Assembly (NCBI GenBank): GCA_022577435.1
Contig: JAKOON010000006.1
Coordinates: forward strand, 13,400,501 to 13,464,500
Length of the DNA stretch: 64,000 nucleotides
Direction of reading: 5' to 3'
Source of the DNA: Embiotoca jacksoni
Taxonomy: Eukaryota > Chordata > Actinopteri > Embiotocidae
Position numbers and translations under genes: made by a program. Numbering within the stretch: the first letter of the stretch is position 1; every line of letters begins with the position of its first letter. The notes under the pieces are model-generated. The model did not search any database. It had not been told where the DNA came from and saw nothing but the letters and a program-made list of their open reading frames with translations. Positions 47,550 through 59,704 of this stretch are shown here, piece after piece.

Positions 47550-48369
47550 TCATTTTACTATCACACTTTGATCCATCTAGAAGTTTTCTTTGGAAAGTCT
47601 AAAAGAGCTGCACAATCGATTTATTTCATTCATGTTGCATAGCCTGATCAGCTGGTGGTAGTCTCTGGTGTGCATGCTCTCTCCATTGAGCATGGTCGGT
47701 ATGCATTTATCTGGCCAGCATGAGAATGTCTCACTCGACACCAGATTTATAAACTCTGCACACTGTGAGATACAGAGACTTTTCCCTGGCAGTGACAGGC
47801 TTAATCAGCATTGGGTGAATTAATTTGACAGCAGCTTGAATGTAACAGTCATTCATATGTAACAGTCCAACACTATAGGTTTAAGAGAGTGCACCTAAAA
47901 TGTCTACAATAATGCTTGACTGCACAGTATAACAACTATAGGAAGTCAACAGTAAAATAGTCAGTCTGTAGTCAGTTTCAGATGTTTGTTTACAAACAGT
48001 TTGGGTCATAATTTTATGGTTTTCCTTCATCTTTGCTTTAAAATAAGTTCAGGGTTTGTTTAAAAGATGTGGAGAAGAATTAGGAAGTATAACATTATTA
48101 CTGATAGAAATTATGGTCACACTAGAAAATAATACCAAAGGTGGAATAAACTGGAACTTAAACTGTTCCACTGTGGGAGAAAAGATGAATCAGAAACTGA
48201 AACAAAAGTCCTCTCATTTGTCGAGGCTTCATTGTGAACATGTATCCCATTAACAGAGCTCTCCATTAGTTCCCTACTGACAGCACACAGCTTCCGCACA
48301 GCAAGTCCATTAGCTGCTGAAGGTCACCCATATGAAATTTGCAAAACAATAAGATACAAATCATGGATG

Positions 48370-48411
48370 CGCTCACACACAGAATGTCAAACTGCAGACA
48401 GATCATGAAGC
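48370..48411 (+). repeat. 42-bp direct repeat, left copy
   Basis: CGCTCACACACAGAATGTCA through ATCATGAAGC is identical to 49521-49562. Confidence 0.95.
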
Positions 48412-48590
48412 TCACACACAAGTTGGCACAGGACAAGAGATAACACATTCAAACATAGACCAACATCAAGGTTGTGTAATCTGACATGTTCTGACAAAAA
48501 CTGAGCTTCAGGAATCAATCCTTTTTTATAGATATGTAAGAAAATATGCAAAACTGTTGAATACATTAGCGCTTGATAAAAACTTAGCCT

Positions 48591-48985
48591 AAACCATTAA
48601 TGTATATAAAAGTGGACGTAGCTTCCAGGTCTGAAAAATTAGGCCAATGCAGAAGTACCTTAAACTGCAATACCACCAGGGGCCACTAGGGGTTGGCTCC
48701 AAAAAGGCTCTGGCTCCATAGACTCCCATTCATCTTCTCTCATGAAATACAAAGTTAATACATTTTTTCCACAAGCCATTTTGGTGTCATTCGCTAAAGT
48801 CACTTCTTATTAGTTTTCTGGCGGTCCATCAGAAAATAATCCTATCATAAATTAGATATTAGGCCTGACAAAGCGGTATGTTTTGGGGCGTGTCTGTTTG
48901 ATTGACAGGCCTGTGATGCAGTCAGGTTTCAGCTATTAGTGGGCGGGCACAATGTCCTCACACCAGATTGAGTCAGATCCATTGA
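48591..48985 (-). repeat. Repeat family R1, copy 2 (truncated)
   Basis: AAACCATTAATGTATATAAA, then the GTGGACGTAGC, CTCCCATTCA, GGGCGTGTCTGTTTGATTGA blocks as in copy 1. The last ~100 bp (AACTTCAAGC.. CAGTGACG end) are missing. Confidence 0.8.
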
Positions 48986-49520
48986 GTCAGTCCTTTTCCC
49001 AGTCAGGACAAAAAAAACAGTGGATGCTCATGTCGTCATAAACCTTGACATGAGAAACAGGACGGCAGGCTTAATGAAAAGACGTCAAACACACTCCGAT
49101 TCAAACCACAAGGCGCATATTTCAGCAAATGGTAGTGTTTTGGAGGGTGGACACCACCATAAATAGCCTGTGGGTAGGGATGACTTGACTGGGACATTGG
49201 ATGATGATGTCATTTTCAGTGTTGTGGAACAGCTTCAGTTTCATACTGACATCTTTTTGTCGTCAGTAAAAAATAGAAAATCCATCCACGCTTATGGCAG
49301 CGAATGAGAGGCTACTCATCCAAGTTTTGAGCCATAGGATAATTAACAGAAAGAGTATGAGTCCAGTCCGCTGTCCAATAAACGTGTTAAAATATGTATG
49401 AATTCAGGCCACGAGCTGGTCTGAAGATTTTTGTTTCATCTTGTCCAAGCCTGTCTCATGCACAAGCACACATAGACTCCAGAGTTTGAATCCTCGGGGG
49501 AAAAAGTGAGCTCACACACA

Positions 49521-49562
49521 CGCTCACACACAGAATGTCAAACTGCAGACAGATCATGAAGC
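49521..49562 (+). repeat. 42-bp direct repeat, right copy
   Basis: Exact copy of 48370-48411, 1,151 bp away, with R1 copy 2 between them. It lies about 110 bp downstream (in coro2a sense) of the inferred non-coding exon donor. Confidence 0.95.
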
Positions 49563-49669
49563 AAGTCATGAAAGAAACAGCCAGAAGGACAACACGGAAG
49601 AGAGAAAGAGATTGCAATTGAGTGCGAAGGAGTGTGACAGAGGCCAAGTGGCCGTTCAGCAGCACTCAC

Positions 49670-49720
49670 CCTGTCGAGTGAGTCGTCACTGGCAGAAGAA
49701 GCAGCAGCAGCAGGTCCTTA
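49670..49720 (-). other. coro2a: Candidate coro2a 5' non-coding exon
   Basis: Coding exon 1 begins with ATG right after an acceptor, so an upstream exon is required. A strong donor, ACAGG|GTGAGTGC, occurs on the minus strand at 49670/49669. It is preceded by CTGCTGCTGCTTCTTCTGCC, and a GA-repeat and GC-richer DNA lie upstream to 50.2 kb. The exon's 5' end is unknown. A second good donor, ATGAG|GTGAGTAAG at 58424, is an alternative. Confidence 0.35.
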
Positions 49721-50050
49721 AGTGAGTAAAAGTTATCTTCTGTCTCCAGTGGCAAGAAAAAGACAAAAAAAAAAAAATCCCCACTGCAGTCACTGGTCTT
49801 GCTTTATCTCAAGCACATGGGTCAGTGCTGCTTCTGTGCTTCTTCACGCATGCACACAGACACACACAGACACCTCGTATGAAACCCCACTGTCCCGTCC
49901 GAGCTCAAACTCTGATGTGCACACAGTCCACACAGGCAGCCAGTCAGAGGAGACGGTGGGTGTGTGTGCAGCATGAAGCCGAGTGCGTGTGTGAACAAGC
50001 AAGGGGTGAGCACAGGAGTGTGTACACTCCCCGAGAGGGAGGTGACTGCA

Positions 50051-50055
50051 AGAGA

Positions 50056-50094
<39 letters not shown>
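50051..50094. repeat. (GA)n microsatellite
   Basis: AG dinucleotide tract with one GGG interruption, near the inferred coro2a first exon; GAGA-type tracts are frequent near promoters. Confidence 0.9.
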
Positions 50095-50095
<1 letters not shown>

Positions 50096-50962
50096 AGGTA
50101 ATCACGCTGCCTCTCCTTCCCCGAGTGCCGCTCCCTCTCGTCGCTCCTCCACTCTGTTTGCTCAATCAGGATTTCTCAGTCGATCTTTGCAGAAAAGGAG
50201 AGGACAAGAGGAAAAACAAACTGCAGACACTCTCCTTCACCCTTGACGCCCTATTTGTGCTTGATTTGCATGTAAATTTAGTGAAAGTAATGCGCTGTGT
50301 ATTCATCTCTTCTGCATCTAGAAATGTGTATTCCAAGAAAGTCTAACTGAAGTCTCTCTAAGATGAGGCAGAACGAGTTTGAGCATCTTAAAAACACAAT
50401 AAGCAGAAATAACGTTCATCTAAATGGTATAAAATACAAAAGCACAATGTCAATGGCTCTACTCTGCAGTAATAAGCTCCCACAGCTTTCATGAAGAAAT
50501 TAAAAGTAAAGAAGAGAAAATATTTTATTCAAAAGAAAACAGGCCATCCTCTTGGCGTGAAGGTTTAAAGGGGTTTTAACCATTATACTGCACTTCCACA
50601 AAACAAACTGGGAAACCTGAAAGTAAAGCTGCATCTAACAGACTTTAAATTTGTATGCGCGTCAAGCTCCAACAGCCACTACATTTCCCATGATGCAACT
50701 CAATAACATCTTTAATTATACACTCACCAACTGATAAATAGAGAAATAAAAAGTGTAAAATCAATTGAGTTTCCCTTTACAGACACGAAACATAACTTTT
50801 GCTGCATTTCATCCAGAGTCTCCGCTCCCTCACTTCTATCTCTGTGCCTGATCTAATAAAGACAGAAATGTCAAAATATAATAGAAACCACCACATAGAA
50901 AAGTGACTTAAAATTGTTTAAAATAAAGATTGGAAGTAGGATAAAATTGAGACACAATCAAG

Positions 50963-51230
50963 CGGCAAGCAGCAGTGACGTCACCCATCGATTTGTGAAC
51001 GGCCGTTATGAAGCTTCGAGTTTGGAATTTGGCTGTCGCCATTTTGCTAATCCGGAGCGGTTTGGAGCCGGTAGTGACCATATTTGGGCGAGCTGGGGGA
51101 AGCAAGCACAGATCTGATTCGGTCTGATAGGAAACCCGGCGATACTACGTCCCCCCACCGATAGTCGTAACCTGACTGCATCACAGGCCTGTCAATCAAA
51201 CAGAGACACCCCCCCCAAAACCTTTTTTTT

Positions 51231-51264
<34 letters not shown>

Positions 51265-51524
51265 TATGTAATTTATGACGTGATTATTCTAAATTGGACA
51301 GCCAGAACACTAATATGGAAGAGTGAATTTAACGAATGACATATTGAAAATGTGTGGAGAAATTTTATTGACTGAGAATTTTAGAACAGAGAGAAATTAA
51401 ATGGGAGTCTATGGAGCTGGAGGCTTTTTGGAGCCAACCTCAAGCAGCACCCGGTGGTATCGCAGCACTTCTGCATTGGCCTCATTTTTCAGAGTCGGGA
51501 GCTACGTCCACTTTCAGTCTAAGG
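50963..51524 (+). repeat. Repeat family R1, copy 3
   Basis: Opposite orientation to copies 1-2: CAGCAGTGACGTCACCCATC, GGCCTGTCAATCAAACAGAG, GGGAGTCTATGGAGC, ending GGGAGCTACGTCCACTTTC. An A/T homopolymer of about 40 nt interrupts it. Confidence 0.85.
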
Positions 51525-52029
51525 ACACAATTCAGGGGAAAAAAGGCCCTTTTTTAAATTTTTGAGTATTAGCTACCTTTATATATTGCAAACAGATTTA
51601 CATTGTGGACTCAATTTTTTACATTACACAGATATCAAGTGAAAGTGCAGTCCCTCTCAAACCGTCTGTCCTCTGTGAAGTGTATGCGACCCCTCAAACG
51701 AAGAAGCTTCAAATTAAAAGCAGAAAGATTCAACCTGCACACACAATTAGATTAGCTGCAATGCTTGGCAGAACGCCAAGCTGCAACAAAACCCATTCAA
51801 CCAGTCACATGGCTTCAGCTGGACAGCGGTGGCCGTCACTCCGAGTCAAACTGGACCATTACATAAATGCACAATAGCTGTATAGGCTAGGCTAACGGGT
51901 TGAAATAAGGACATTGATAGCTTGCCTTCACATGGTCAAACAGGGGTGTAACCGAGGTAATGATCAATCATCGTGACTGCACAAACGTAAGCTCCTGGAT
52001 GCCAGCGGTAACACGAAGAAGTATTCAGA

Positions 52030-52285
52030 TTACAACGACTATTCCCGTCCCTACATTTCATCCGAATTTTGTCAGGTTTGGATTTATTCAAGGATTTTAT
52101 TCAAAGATAGCATAAGGCCCCTGTTTTAAGTGTTTTATCCCCATTGTTTATTTGCAGGGAGTTTCATGTTTTTCTAACTGTTGGATTTTTGCTAACTTTT
52201 ATTGTACTGTGCACACCGGGGATCCAGCCAAATATACTGCTCTTTGGACCACCCTGCCTAAATAAAGGCTGAATAAATCAATGAA
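52030..52285 (+). mobile_element. Possible LINE 3'-end fragment
   Basis: TTTTATTGTACTGTGCACAC.. followed by CACCCTGCCTAAATAAAGGC and TGAATAAATCAATG resembles fish LINE 3' tails with short terminal repeats. No coding part is attached. Confidence 0.3.
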
Positions 52286-53712
52286 TTTTGTCAGAGTAAT
52301 GTTAACAATTAAGGCAAAATTAATCCTTTGAAAAAACACTCGATTTAAATTTTACAAAGACCTGGAAACTTGTTTTCTTTATTTTGTATTTCTCTTTAAA
52401 ATAAATATCTGCGACCAAAATATCAACGTAGCTAGATCAAGTAAAAAAAAAAAAAAGCAGCGTGAGCAGCATAAAAAATTAAGAGGGCAAAAATGCCCTA
52501 AGAATGTAAAACGTGAATTATATATTTACAGTAATAGAATTGTCTCCTGCTGTCTCTCACAAATGCAGTTGGTTTTCTATACACATCATAGGATGATGTA
52601 ACACTTTTCTTTGGAATAGCAATCATAGGGTTTAATTACTCCTATTGGCGACTACTGTGTACGTTTTGATCAGGGCTCTTGTCACCTTGATAACTTAGCA
52701 CTAATTAGTGCCCCCAACATTTTACAAACAACCCAATTGGGGGCAAAAGTTACCCCTCAAATATTTATTATTTGGGGTTTCAGGTGTATTTCACTGGCTG
52801 TGAGGATGTGGTTTGCTGCTTTGCGAGTAAAAAACAATCTGCAATATCATCATGCAGGAAGGCATCTTATTGGGTTCTGTAAACATTATTAGTATTACTG
52901 ATGTTGTGATGTGCAAGCAGGAGATTAATGGTGTAGTTTTTTGAGGTGGAAGTAATTTTAACTACTTCACAGTTTCAGTTAGAGAGGCATCCTACTTTGC
53001 AAGATGATCAAATGTTTTGTGTGTAACACCTTGATCTGCAATGGCATCAAATAAATAATAGAAAGGTGTAAAAAGTACAGTGTCTTCTTCTGTAGAGTTG
53101 TTAAAGAAAGGACATGCTAGAGCATGAAAAATGGAAAATGAAAAAATGAGGTGAAGTACAAATGGGACACACACACACAGACATGCAAACATTACTGATA
53201 TAGTGACAACAAGTCAAAGAGTCACCTCCACCAAATACACAACAAAGTCCAACGGTCACACAGTGTCTCTGAGATAAGAGGCAGAACACACAGACTGGAG
53301 AAGAGACAGGAAGCTGCTGCCGCGGCAGAGGCTCGAGTTTAATGACACAACAATCTGAATTAGTTTTAATCAGCAACAACATTTAGTACAACCTAACCTA
53401 ACCTAATCCTAACATCAGCAGACAATCACCATTCACATTTACATAATGTACAAATACTGAAAACAAATGTTGTGCAGAAGAGAAACAATGATTTTACAGA
53501 TACTGAAATGACTTGAGGATTGTGTAATTTGCCAAAAGTGATATCAACCAGACAGACAGTGCAGTGATCGGCCAACGTCACCATGTATCTACTCTTCTTA
53601 TAAAAGCAGACAGACAACTCTGATTTATGACACTCGCAGAGGATCCACTTGTTGTTACACTCTGTATTGGCTTTCATTAGCTCTGGGCCCTGGGTTAAAC
53701 CTTGGCGTTTGG

Positions 53713-53715
<3 letters not shown>

Positions 53716-53792
<77 letters not shown>
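53716..53792. repeat. (GT)38 microsatellite
   Basis: About 77-nt uninterrupted GT tract. The open frame with a His/Thr run across it on the minus strand is a translation artefact. Confidence 0.97.
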
Positions 53793-53794
<2 letters not shown>

Positions 53795-54979
53795 AGTGTG
53801 CGTTTGAGAGAGAATTATCAATAAGGACAGGGCATTGGTCCTAAAAGTTTGTGGCTCTTTCTAAAGAGCTTGCACCAGAGGCTTGCCCTCTAATCACGGA
53901 TCACACAGTTGCAAGCTAATAGCTAGCTGCTGTGAGAATATAGGCCCAAGCCTTTGACACCACAGAGACACAATGACCTTCCCTGCTTCACTTTGTCATT
54001 GGTGAGTAGCTGTCTGACTGTGTTTTGACTGTAAAACACCTGGTTTGAGTGCCAAGTACAATCCTGTGTTCCAGCTCAGTGGCTTCACTTCTACAGCGAG
54101 CTTCAGGATTTGTGCTCACCAACTGAGTAAATAGTGCAGTCCCATTCAAATATACAATTCACTGAACAGGTGCAGTCAAAAATTTAATAAGTCTGGAGCT
54201 ATTGAAGTCCAGTGTACACAGAAACCTCCATTAAAGCTGGATTAATTTACACAAGTCCTCCTGAAAGCAAATAAATGTCGAAATGACCAAGCATTTTCAG
54301 TTCATATTATAAATTTGCATGTTGCTTTACATTCTGGTTTTGTTCCTTTCGTGTGCAAATGAAAAGCCACACCTGCTCGGACACAAACAGGATACTGACT
54401 CTACAGGTCGTCACTCAGGCCAGGCAGCGAAAACATGTCAACATTTTCTAATTCAGATTGTTTGTGCAATTTCTATACAGTAAATGAACACTAAATTTTA
54501 AAGCAGTTGGAGGGGAAAACGTGATTTAGACATTGCAGTGGGAATATTATCTTCACATTTCGGTTGACAAACATCTATCTTCTATCAGAGCTCATGCTGT
54601 AGTGTTTCTATCTCGGTTGTATTAAAGCACTGGTTCCCACACTGAGGGCGATCCCTGCCGTGGAGCGAGCTGAAAACACTGCAAAGTCAGCATCTCTACT
54701 GAGACTCAAGCTGAATTAATCTGATTCACAAAAAAACAATAAAGAGCGCTCTGATGCCACTAAGATTGTTGGGACTCAGGTTAGCCAGATTGATAAAGTA
54801 AAACAACATGTTCAGTATAGGATGGTCAGAGGTTTGTAAAGAAAAACAGCTGGTGCTCTCGGAGCAAATATGCCAGTAATTCAAATCCAAAATGTAAAGA
54901 CCCCTTTCTTGCTCTCAGCTTCAGAGTCACTACAGCAGGAGAGCTGAGTGGTTGTTTGTGCCCAAGAAATATACCATCT

Positions 54980-55431
54980 TGCCATCAGATTGCCATCTTG
55001 CTATTTTGGAGCCAGAAGTGACCAACAGTAGATCTGACTCAATCTGATGGAGAACATCACACCCCGCCTACCTATAGCGGAAACCTGACTGCACCACAGG
55101 CCTGTCAATTAAACAGACACACCCAATATCGTTTTTAAGGCCTAATATCTAATCTATCTCTATCGCTATATAATTAATGATGGAATCCTTTTCGGATGAC
55201 AGAACTCTAAAAAGAAGGAGGGACTTCAGCAAATGATACCATAATGACTTTAGGAAAAAAATAATTGACTTTGTATTTCATCAGATAAATTGAATGGGAG
55301 TCTATGGAGCCAGAGCCTTTTTGGATGCCGCCCCTATGGCCCTCGGTGGTATTGCAGTTTAATGCACTTCCACATTGGCTTCCATTTCCAGACCTGGAGG
55401 CTACATCCACTTTTACATACAATCTATGATT
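54980..55431 (+). repeat. Repeat family R1, copy 4
   Basis: AGAAGTGACC.., GGCCTGTCAATTAAACAGAC, GGGAGTCTATGGAGCCAGAG, ending CTACATCCACTTTTACATAC. The first ~60 bp of the family are diverged or absent. Confidence 0.8.
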
Positions 55432-57584
55432 TAAATCCTGGCCTCCTGATCACCCCAACCACCCTGACCAGGCTCTCTACACGGACTTCTGTACTTCATC
55501 AAATGACATGCATCTACTATTTACGCAAAGGTGAGACCAATTGTCACACAGACACACTGTCTGCTAGAGAACTGGCACGTGCATCACAAGCTTTGCCGTG
55601 ATACTGGACTGGTCATTTGATCTACGAATATTCTCTCAATCTACTATCAAGAAAATCTACAATATCCTATTGTATATATTGATATTATGATGGAAAATTA
55701 CATATATTGTAACTCAAGATTTGACCAACATCTGCGCTGTTCTTCACTCTCTAACTACACAACTACAACAAGAATGAAAGTGTGAAAATAAACGACAAAC
55801 TGTGAGAGTAAGATTTAATAAAGAACCACACAAGACACAACATGAACAATCATGTTTCAGATCAGAATCTGCTAAACACACAAAGGTGTGACTAAGTACA
55901 CTGATAAAATCACAGAGTTATTCATCTTTACCAGCACAAGCCCAAACCTGGGACACATGCACATGTGCAGATTTAAAAGTCTATTTCCAGCCAGCAAATC
56001 TGTCTCCTCGATTTATTCACCCTGGAGGAATGTTTCTTCTTTCAAACAAGTGTGTTTAAATTTCAGGAAGCAATACAGTCAGGTCAGAGGTGACAGCCTG
56101 CTGATTTGTGATGCATTCAAGCAGATCAAAGACAGAGAAGAAATGGTAATCAGAGGCAGGAGGTGATGAGAGGAAAAAAGTATTTGATAAAATGCTCAGT
56201 AGTCATTTGGTTGATACATCATGTGATGGTGATCTCACCTCCAGTTGGCTTAAATGTTACATTACTCACATGTTTGCATGCCCATGCAGTGCATCTCTTA
56301 ACTTTTATGTCTGATTCACACCAATATCAGCATTAACACAGCTGTTTGAAACAATTCCCATTCAGTGACATCACAGCTTTACTTACTTACATCAACTCTG
56401 GCAGCGAGTCACAGTTTGTAAAGCCAACACGCTCTGGATTCACATCAGAGAGGCACTCCAAATTACATTTTACCCACTTACAAAGATCAAGAATCACGTG
56501 TCAATTCAAATCTGTTACACACCGAGATGTTTATGTGCACCGCACTCAGCGTTCACACATACAGGTTTACTGTGATGATTGCAGACATAAAGAATGTAAT
56601 CTTTTACACACACACGTACAGTACGCACAAATCGACAGCATCCAAGACAACAAACATCTGCAGAGTCTGACGAGCTGGAAATCAAATCAATTCCTTTACC
56701 GACTTAAGAGTCAGAGGGTTCCTCAAGACACGGAAATACTGCACGCAACACAATATGATCACATCACTGAGAGTGGAGCTGTACTCAGTCAGACCTCAGG
56801 TGTTTTCATTTTGTTGAACTGCTCAATAAACGTATCAATAAGTGGAGCTGAAGTAGCTACATATTTATGAATCTGTTGGTACCACCTTGTTTTACAGGGG
56901 ATGTTATTTCATAGTAATTTCCAACAAAGACAACTGATATGTTTCTGTAATTTCTTAGAAAGATTCCTGGACTGTGTAATTTGACTCCAACGGAGTGTTC
57001 TGAAATCACCCCCTTGTCGACTCGTTCTCTAATCTCCACTGTATATAATAGACACACTAAGTAGTTCACACAGAGGTAAGCAGCAAGATTTAGGTTTCAG
57101 ACACCATCGTTTTGCGCCATAATCGTCAGCTGTAGAGCCATGCAACATCTTAAACTGAGAGATGTTTCTAATATTTTGCCCCCCCCTTCTCCCTCCCAAT
57201 CATATCGATGATTATAGGATAATTAGTGGAAAAACAGCTCACGTAGTTTAAGAGCACTACAAACTACACATTCTCCAAAATGATCATGAAGTTGAATCAT
57301 CAACTCTCAGTTCCTGAACATTAAAACCTTCATGAAGGGAGGATTTACTGCACCGCTGCCGTTTTGCACTGCATTAGTTTCAGCAAGTGTTCCTAAACTA
57401 GCAACTGAGTGGGAAAAAAAAAAAGCTTTTAGAGGTGAGGTTTAATTGATAATCAAGTAAAGAGCGGGACAAAGCCTCTAACATTAGCCAAAACAATTGA
57501 CATGGCTCAGGTCAAATGCAGCGGGTGTGAGGGGTACTTTTTCTTACATAACCAGTAACCACAGAAAAAAAGCTTATGTTAGAG

Positions 57585-58075
57585 GAAAGCAGCAACCAAC
57601 AGTGACGTCACCCACTGGTTTGTGAACTGACGTCATGAAGCTTCAAGTTCGGACTTTGTCGGATTTTTGGAGCGGTTTGAAGGCAGAAGTGACCATATTC
57701 GGACGGTGGTGGATCTGAAAACCCAAGGACCCTGTGCCCCGCCCATCAATGGAAGAAACCTGACAGCACCAAAGGCCTGTCAATCACACACGGCCCCAAA
57801 AACACCACCTTTTAGGCTAAACCTCTATTTATGACGGGATTATTTTCCGATTTTTTTATTTAAAAAAAAAATAAAATGTATATAACATTTATTTTTATTA
57901 TTCAAAATGAATAAGAAGGAGTGACTTTAGCTAACAACACTGAAATAACTTGCAGAAAAAACTGTATTGACTTTGTATCTCATGAGCAAAGTTAAATGGG
58001 AGTCTATGGAGCTCTTCCGCATCTGCCTCATTTTCAGACCCTGAAGCTACATCCACTTATATAAAATCTTTGTTG
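57585..58075 (+). repeat. Repeat family R1, copy 5
   Basis: AGCAGCAACCAACAGTGACG, TCACCCACTGGTTTGTGAAC, GGCCTGTCAATCACACACGG, GGGAGTCTATGGAGC, ending CTACATCCACTTATATAAAA. Confidence 0.85.
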
Positions 58076-58220
58076 GAGCAGATACACTGTTCATATCCAT
58101 TCATTACAGTTTGTTCTTTTTTGTTTTTACAAATGAGACCACCGGATTCACATCATGTTGCCCTTATTATGTAAACACGTATTAAGATGTGCTTAATAAC
58201 AAATAAGGATTTATTTTTAT

Positions 58221-58242
58221 TTTTATTATTATTATTATTATT
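58221..58242. repeat. (TTA)n microsatellite
   Basis: About seven TTA units within a T-rich stretch. Confidence 0.9.
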
Positions 58243-59269
58243 GCATTTTTAAGACAGAAATGTCACATTTTGTTACTGGCTGTACTCGTTGTTACATAAA
58301 TCTGAATACTTATTTTCCTTATTTTTGTACACGTGGCACATTAAATGTTTCCGTGTGTTGAAAAAAACAAAAATGAAACAAAAGAAATTGAAGGATGAAA
58401 AAAAAAAAAAAAATCTTACTCACCTCATTTGAGGTAATTATAATTATGGATCATGTCACAACACAGAGAGCGGTGCGTGTCTCAGGTTGTAGCCTCGGGA
58501 GGGTTTCCATTATTTTCTATCAATTACGACTACGCAAAGCTCCTCCGCAGACAGCGAAAAGCTCCTGATACAGTTAAAAAAATATTCAGCATCAAAGAGA
58601 AGAAGGAAGAGGAGAAAAATGTGCAACAGCACAAACTGAAGCTTGATGTTCTAAAATTAGTTCAAAAGACAATTTCTATTACAGAATGTGTTAAATATAT
58701 GCATATAAATATTAAATGACAAAATGTCTGAAGGATGATTAATTATTCAGCGAAGGAAATGAGCTTGTCCCTCAGAGCAAAAAAAAAAAAAACAAGTTGC
58801 AGGGATCCTCATCCCTTCAATGAAAACGGTGTCAAAGAGCTGCAGCAGCTCGAGGTCATCATCTAGTCTATCCATGGTAACTGTAGTCAAGGTGAGTTTC
58901 ACTTTCTGTGACTCCAGGGGATTAGCCTGCCTTTCTATAGGCTCAGCCTCTCTCTATAAACAATAACCTAGACACAGTACTGCAGCAGTGCACACCCTGT
59001 TATCAGGGCTAAGGCAGGCCACTGCTAATCAGATCACGCCCATTAGCTAACTGCATTAACGTGTTGTGATATTCGACATGCAGAGTCTGCAGCTCCCGGC
59101 GAGCTAATGCCAGAGTGAGTCTGTGACATCACGCGCACACACAAAAATACACTTCAAATGAGAACCGTTTAAGAATTGTGCTACAAATGAGCTTAGAAAA
59201 TATTGTTTGACTCACAGACTCCTACTCAACATGTAGGCAATTCTGATGGAGCAATATTTGAGCTGAATG

Positions 59270-59515
59270 ATGACGTGCTCATGTTTGAGCCAAGGATAAC
59301 ATTTATTATGCCCACCATCTCAGTATGTTAGCATGCAAACATTTTCATACCAGCAGTAACAACAAAGTGCGGCTGAGGCTAATCAGCCTAACAGTCATTT
59401 AATCCAAAAATATCGGTGCAACACAGATCACGAGGGATAACAGTTCATCAAAACATTAATGTCTGAATCAGATTTTATGGCAATCAATCAGCGGTTGAGA
59501 AATGTTGTTTAAAAA
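59270..59515 (+). repeat. Repeat family R2, copy 2
   Basis: GTTAGCATGCAAACATTTTC, GCGGCTGAGGCTAATC, TTTTATGGCAATCAATCAGC and GGTTGAGAAATG in family order. Confidence 0.5.
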
Positions 59516-59541
59516 CCAAAAATCCCTGAACAGCTGAACTT

Positions 59542-59704
59542 CACGTGAAAAAAAACACACGTGTGACCACGTCCACATGGGAAACATGTCGTTTTGGAAC
59601 ATATTTAATGGTGTAATGTGTGAAGCCCATGTAGATTCCCATGTAAAAACACATCATCATATGTTGCAACACGTGATAAACGTGTGATCACACGTGATCA
59701 CGTG
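59542..59704. promoter_or_regulatory. Array of five CACGTG palindromes
   Basis: CACGTG at 59542, 59558, 59670, 59691 and 59699, with further ACGTG or CACGT half-matches between. Paired blocks CCACATGGGAAACATG (59573 onward) and CCCATGTGGAAAACATG (near 59706) give the whole segment an inverted-repeat character. It could be an E-box cluster or the ends of a small palindromic element. Confidence 0.6.

Larger units (their letters stand above)
41010..49669 (-). other. coro2a: coro2a intron 1 (inferred, 8.7 kb)
   Basis: Runs from the exon-1 acceptor to the inferred donor of the non-coding exon near 49.67 kb. It holds a LINE fragment, two copies of repeat family R1, one of R2, an (AACT)n(ATCT)n tract and no supported coding sequence. 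Confidence 0.45.

Noticed and set aside
49825..50346. 173-aa plus-strand open frame
   Set aside because: Built on the (GA)n repeat and CA-rich DNA near the inferred coro2a 5' end; no conserved motif and composition follows the repeats.
53388..53412. CCTAACCTAACCTAATCC telomere-like stretch
   Set aside because: Only three to four units of a five-base motif, not the vertebrate TTAGGG repeat, so coincidental.
53426..53821. 131-aa open frame with a long Thr/His run (minus)
   Set aside because: The frame is a translation of the GT/CA microsatellite with random flanks.
56346..56870. 174-aa plus-strand open frame
   Set aside because: Longest open frame in the upstream region, but no recognisable domain, no splice context and ordinary AT-rich composition; consistent with chance.
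58424..58460. Strong donor ATGAG|GTGAGTAAG on the minus strand
   Set aside because: A good splice consensus alone, with no supported exon body; kept only as an alternative coro2a first exon.
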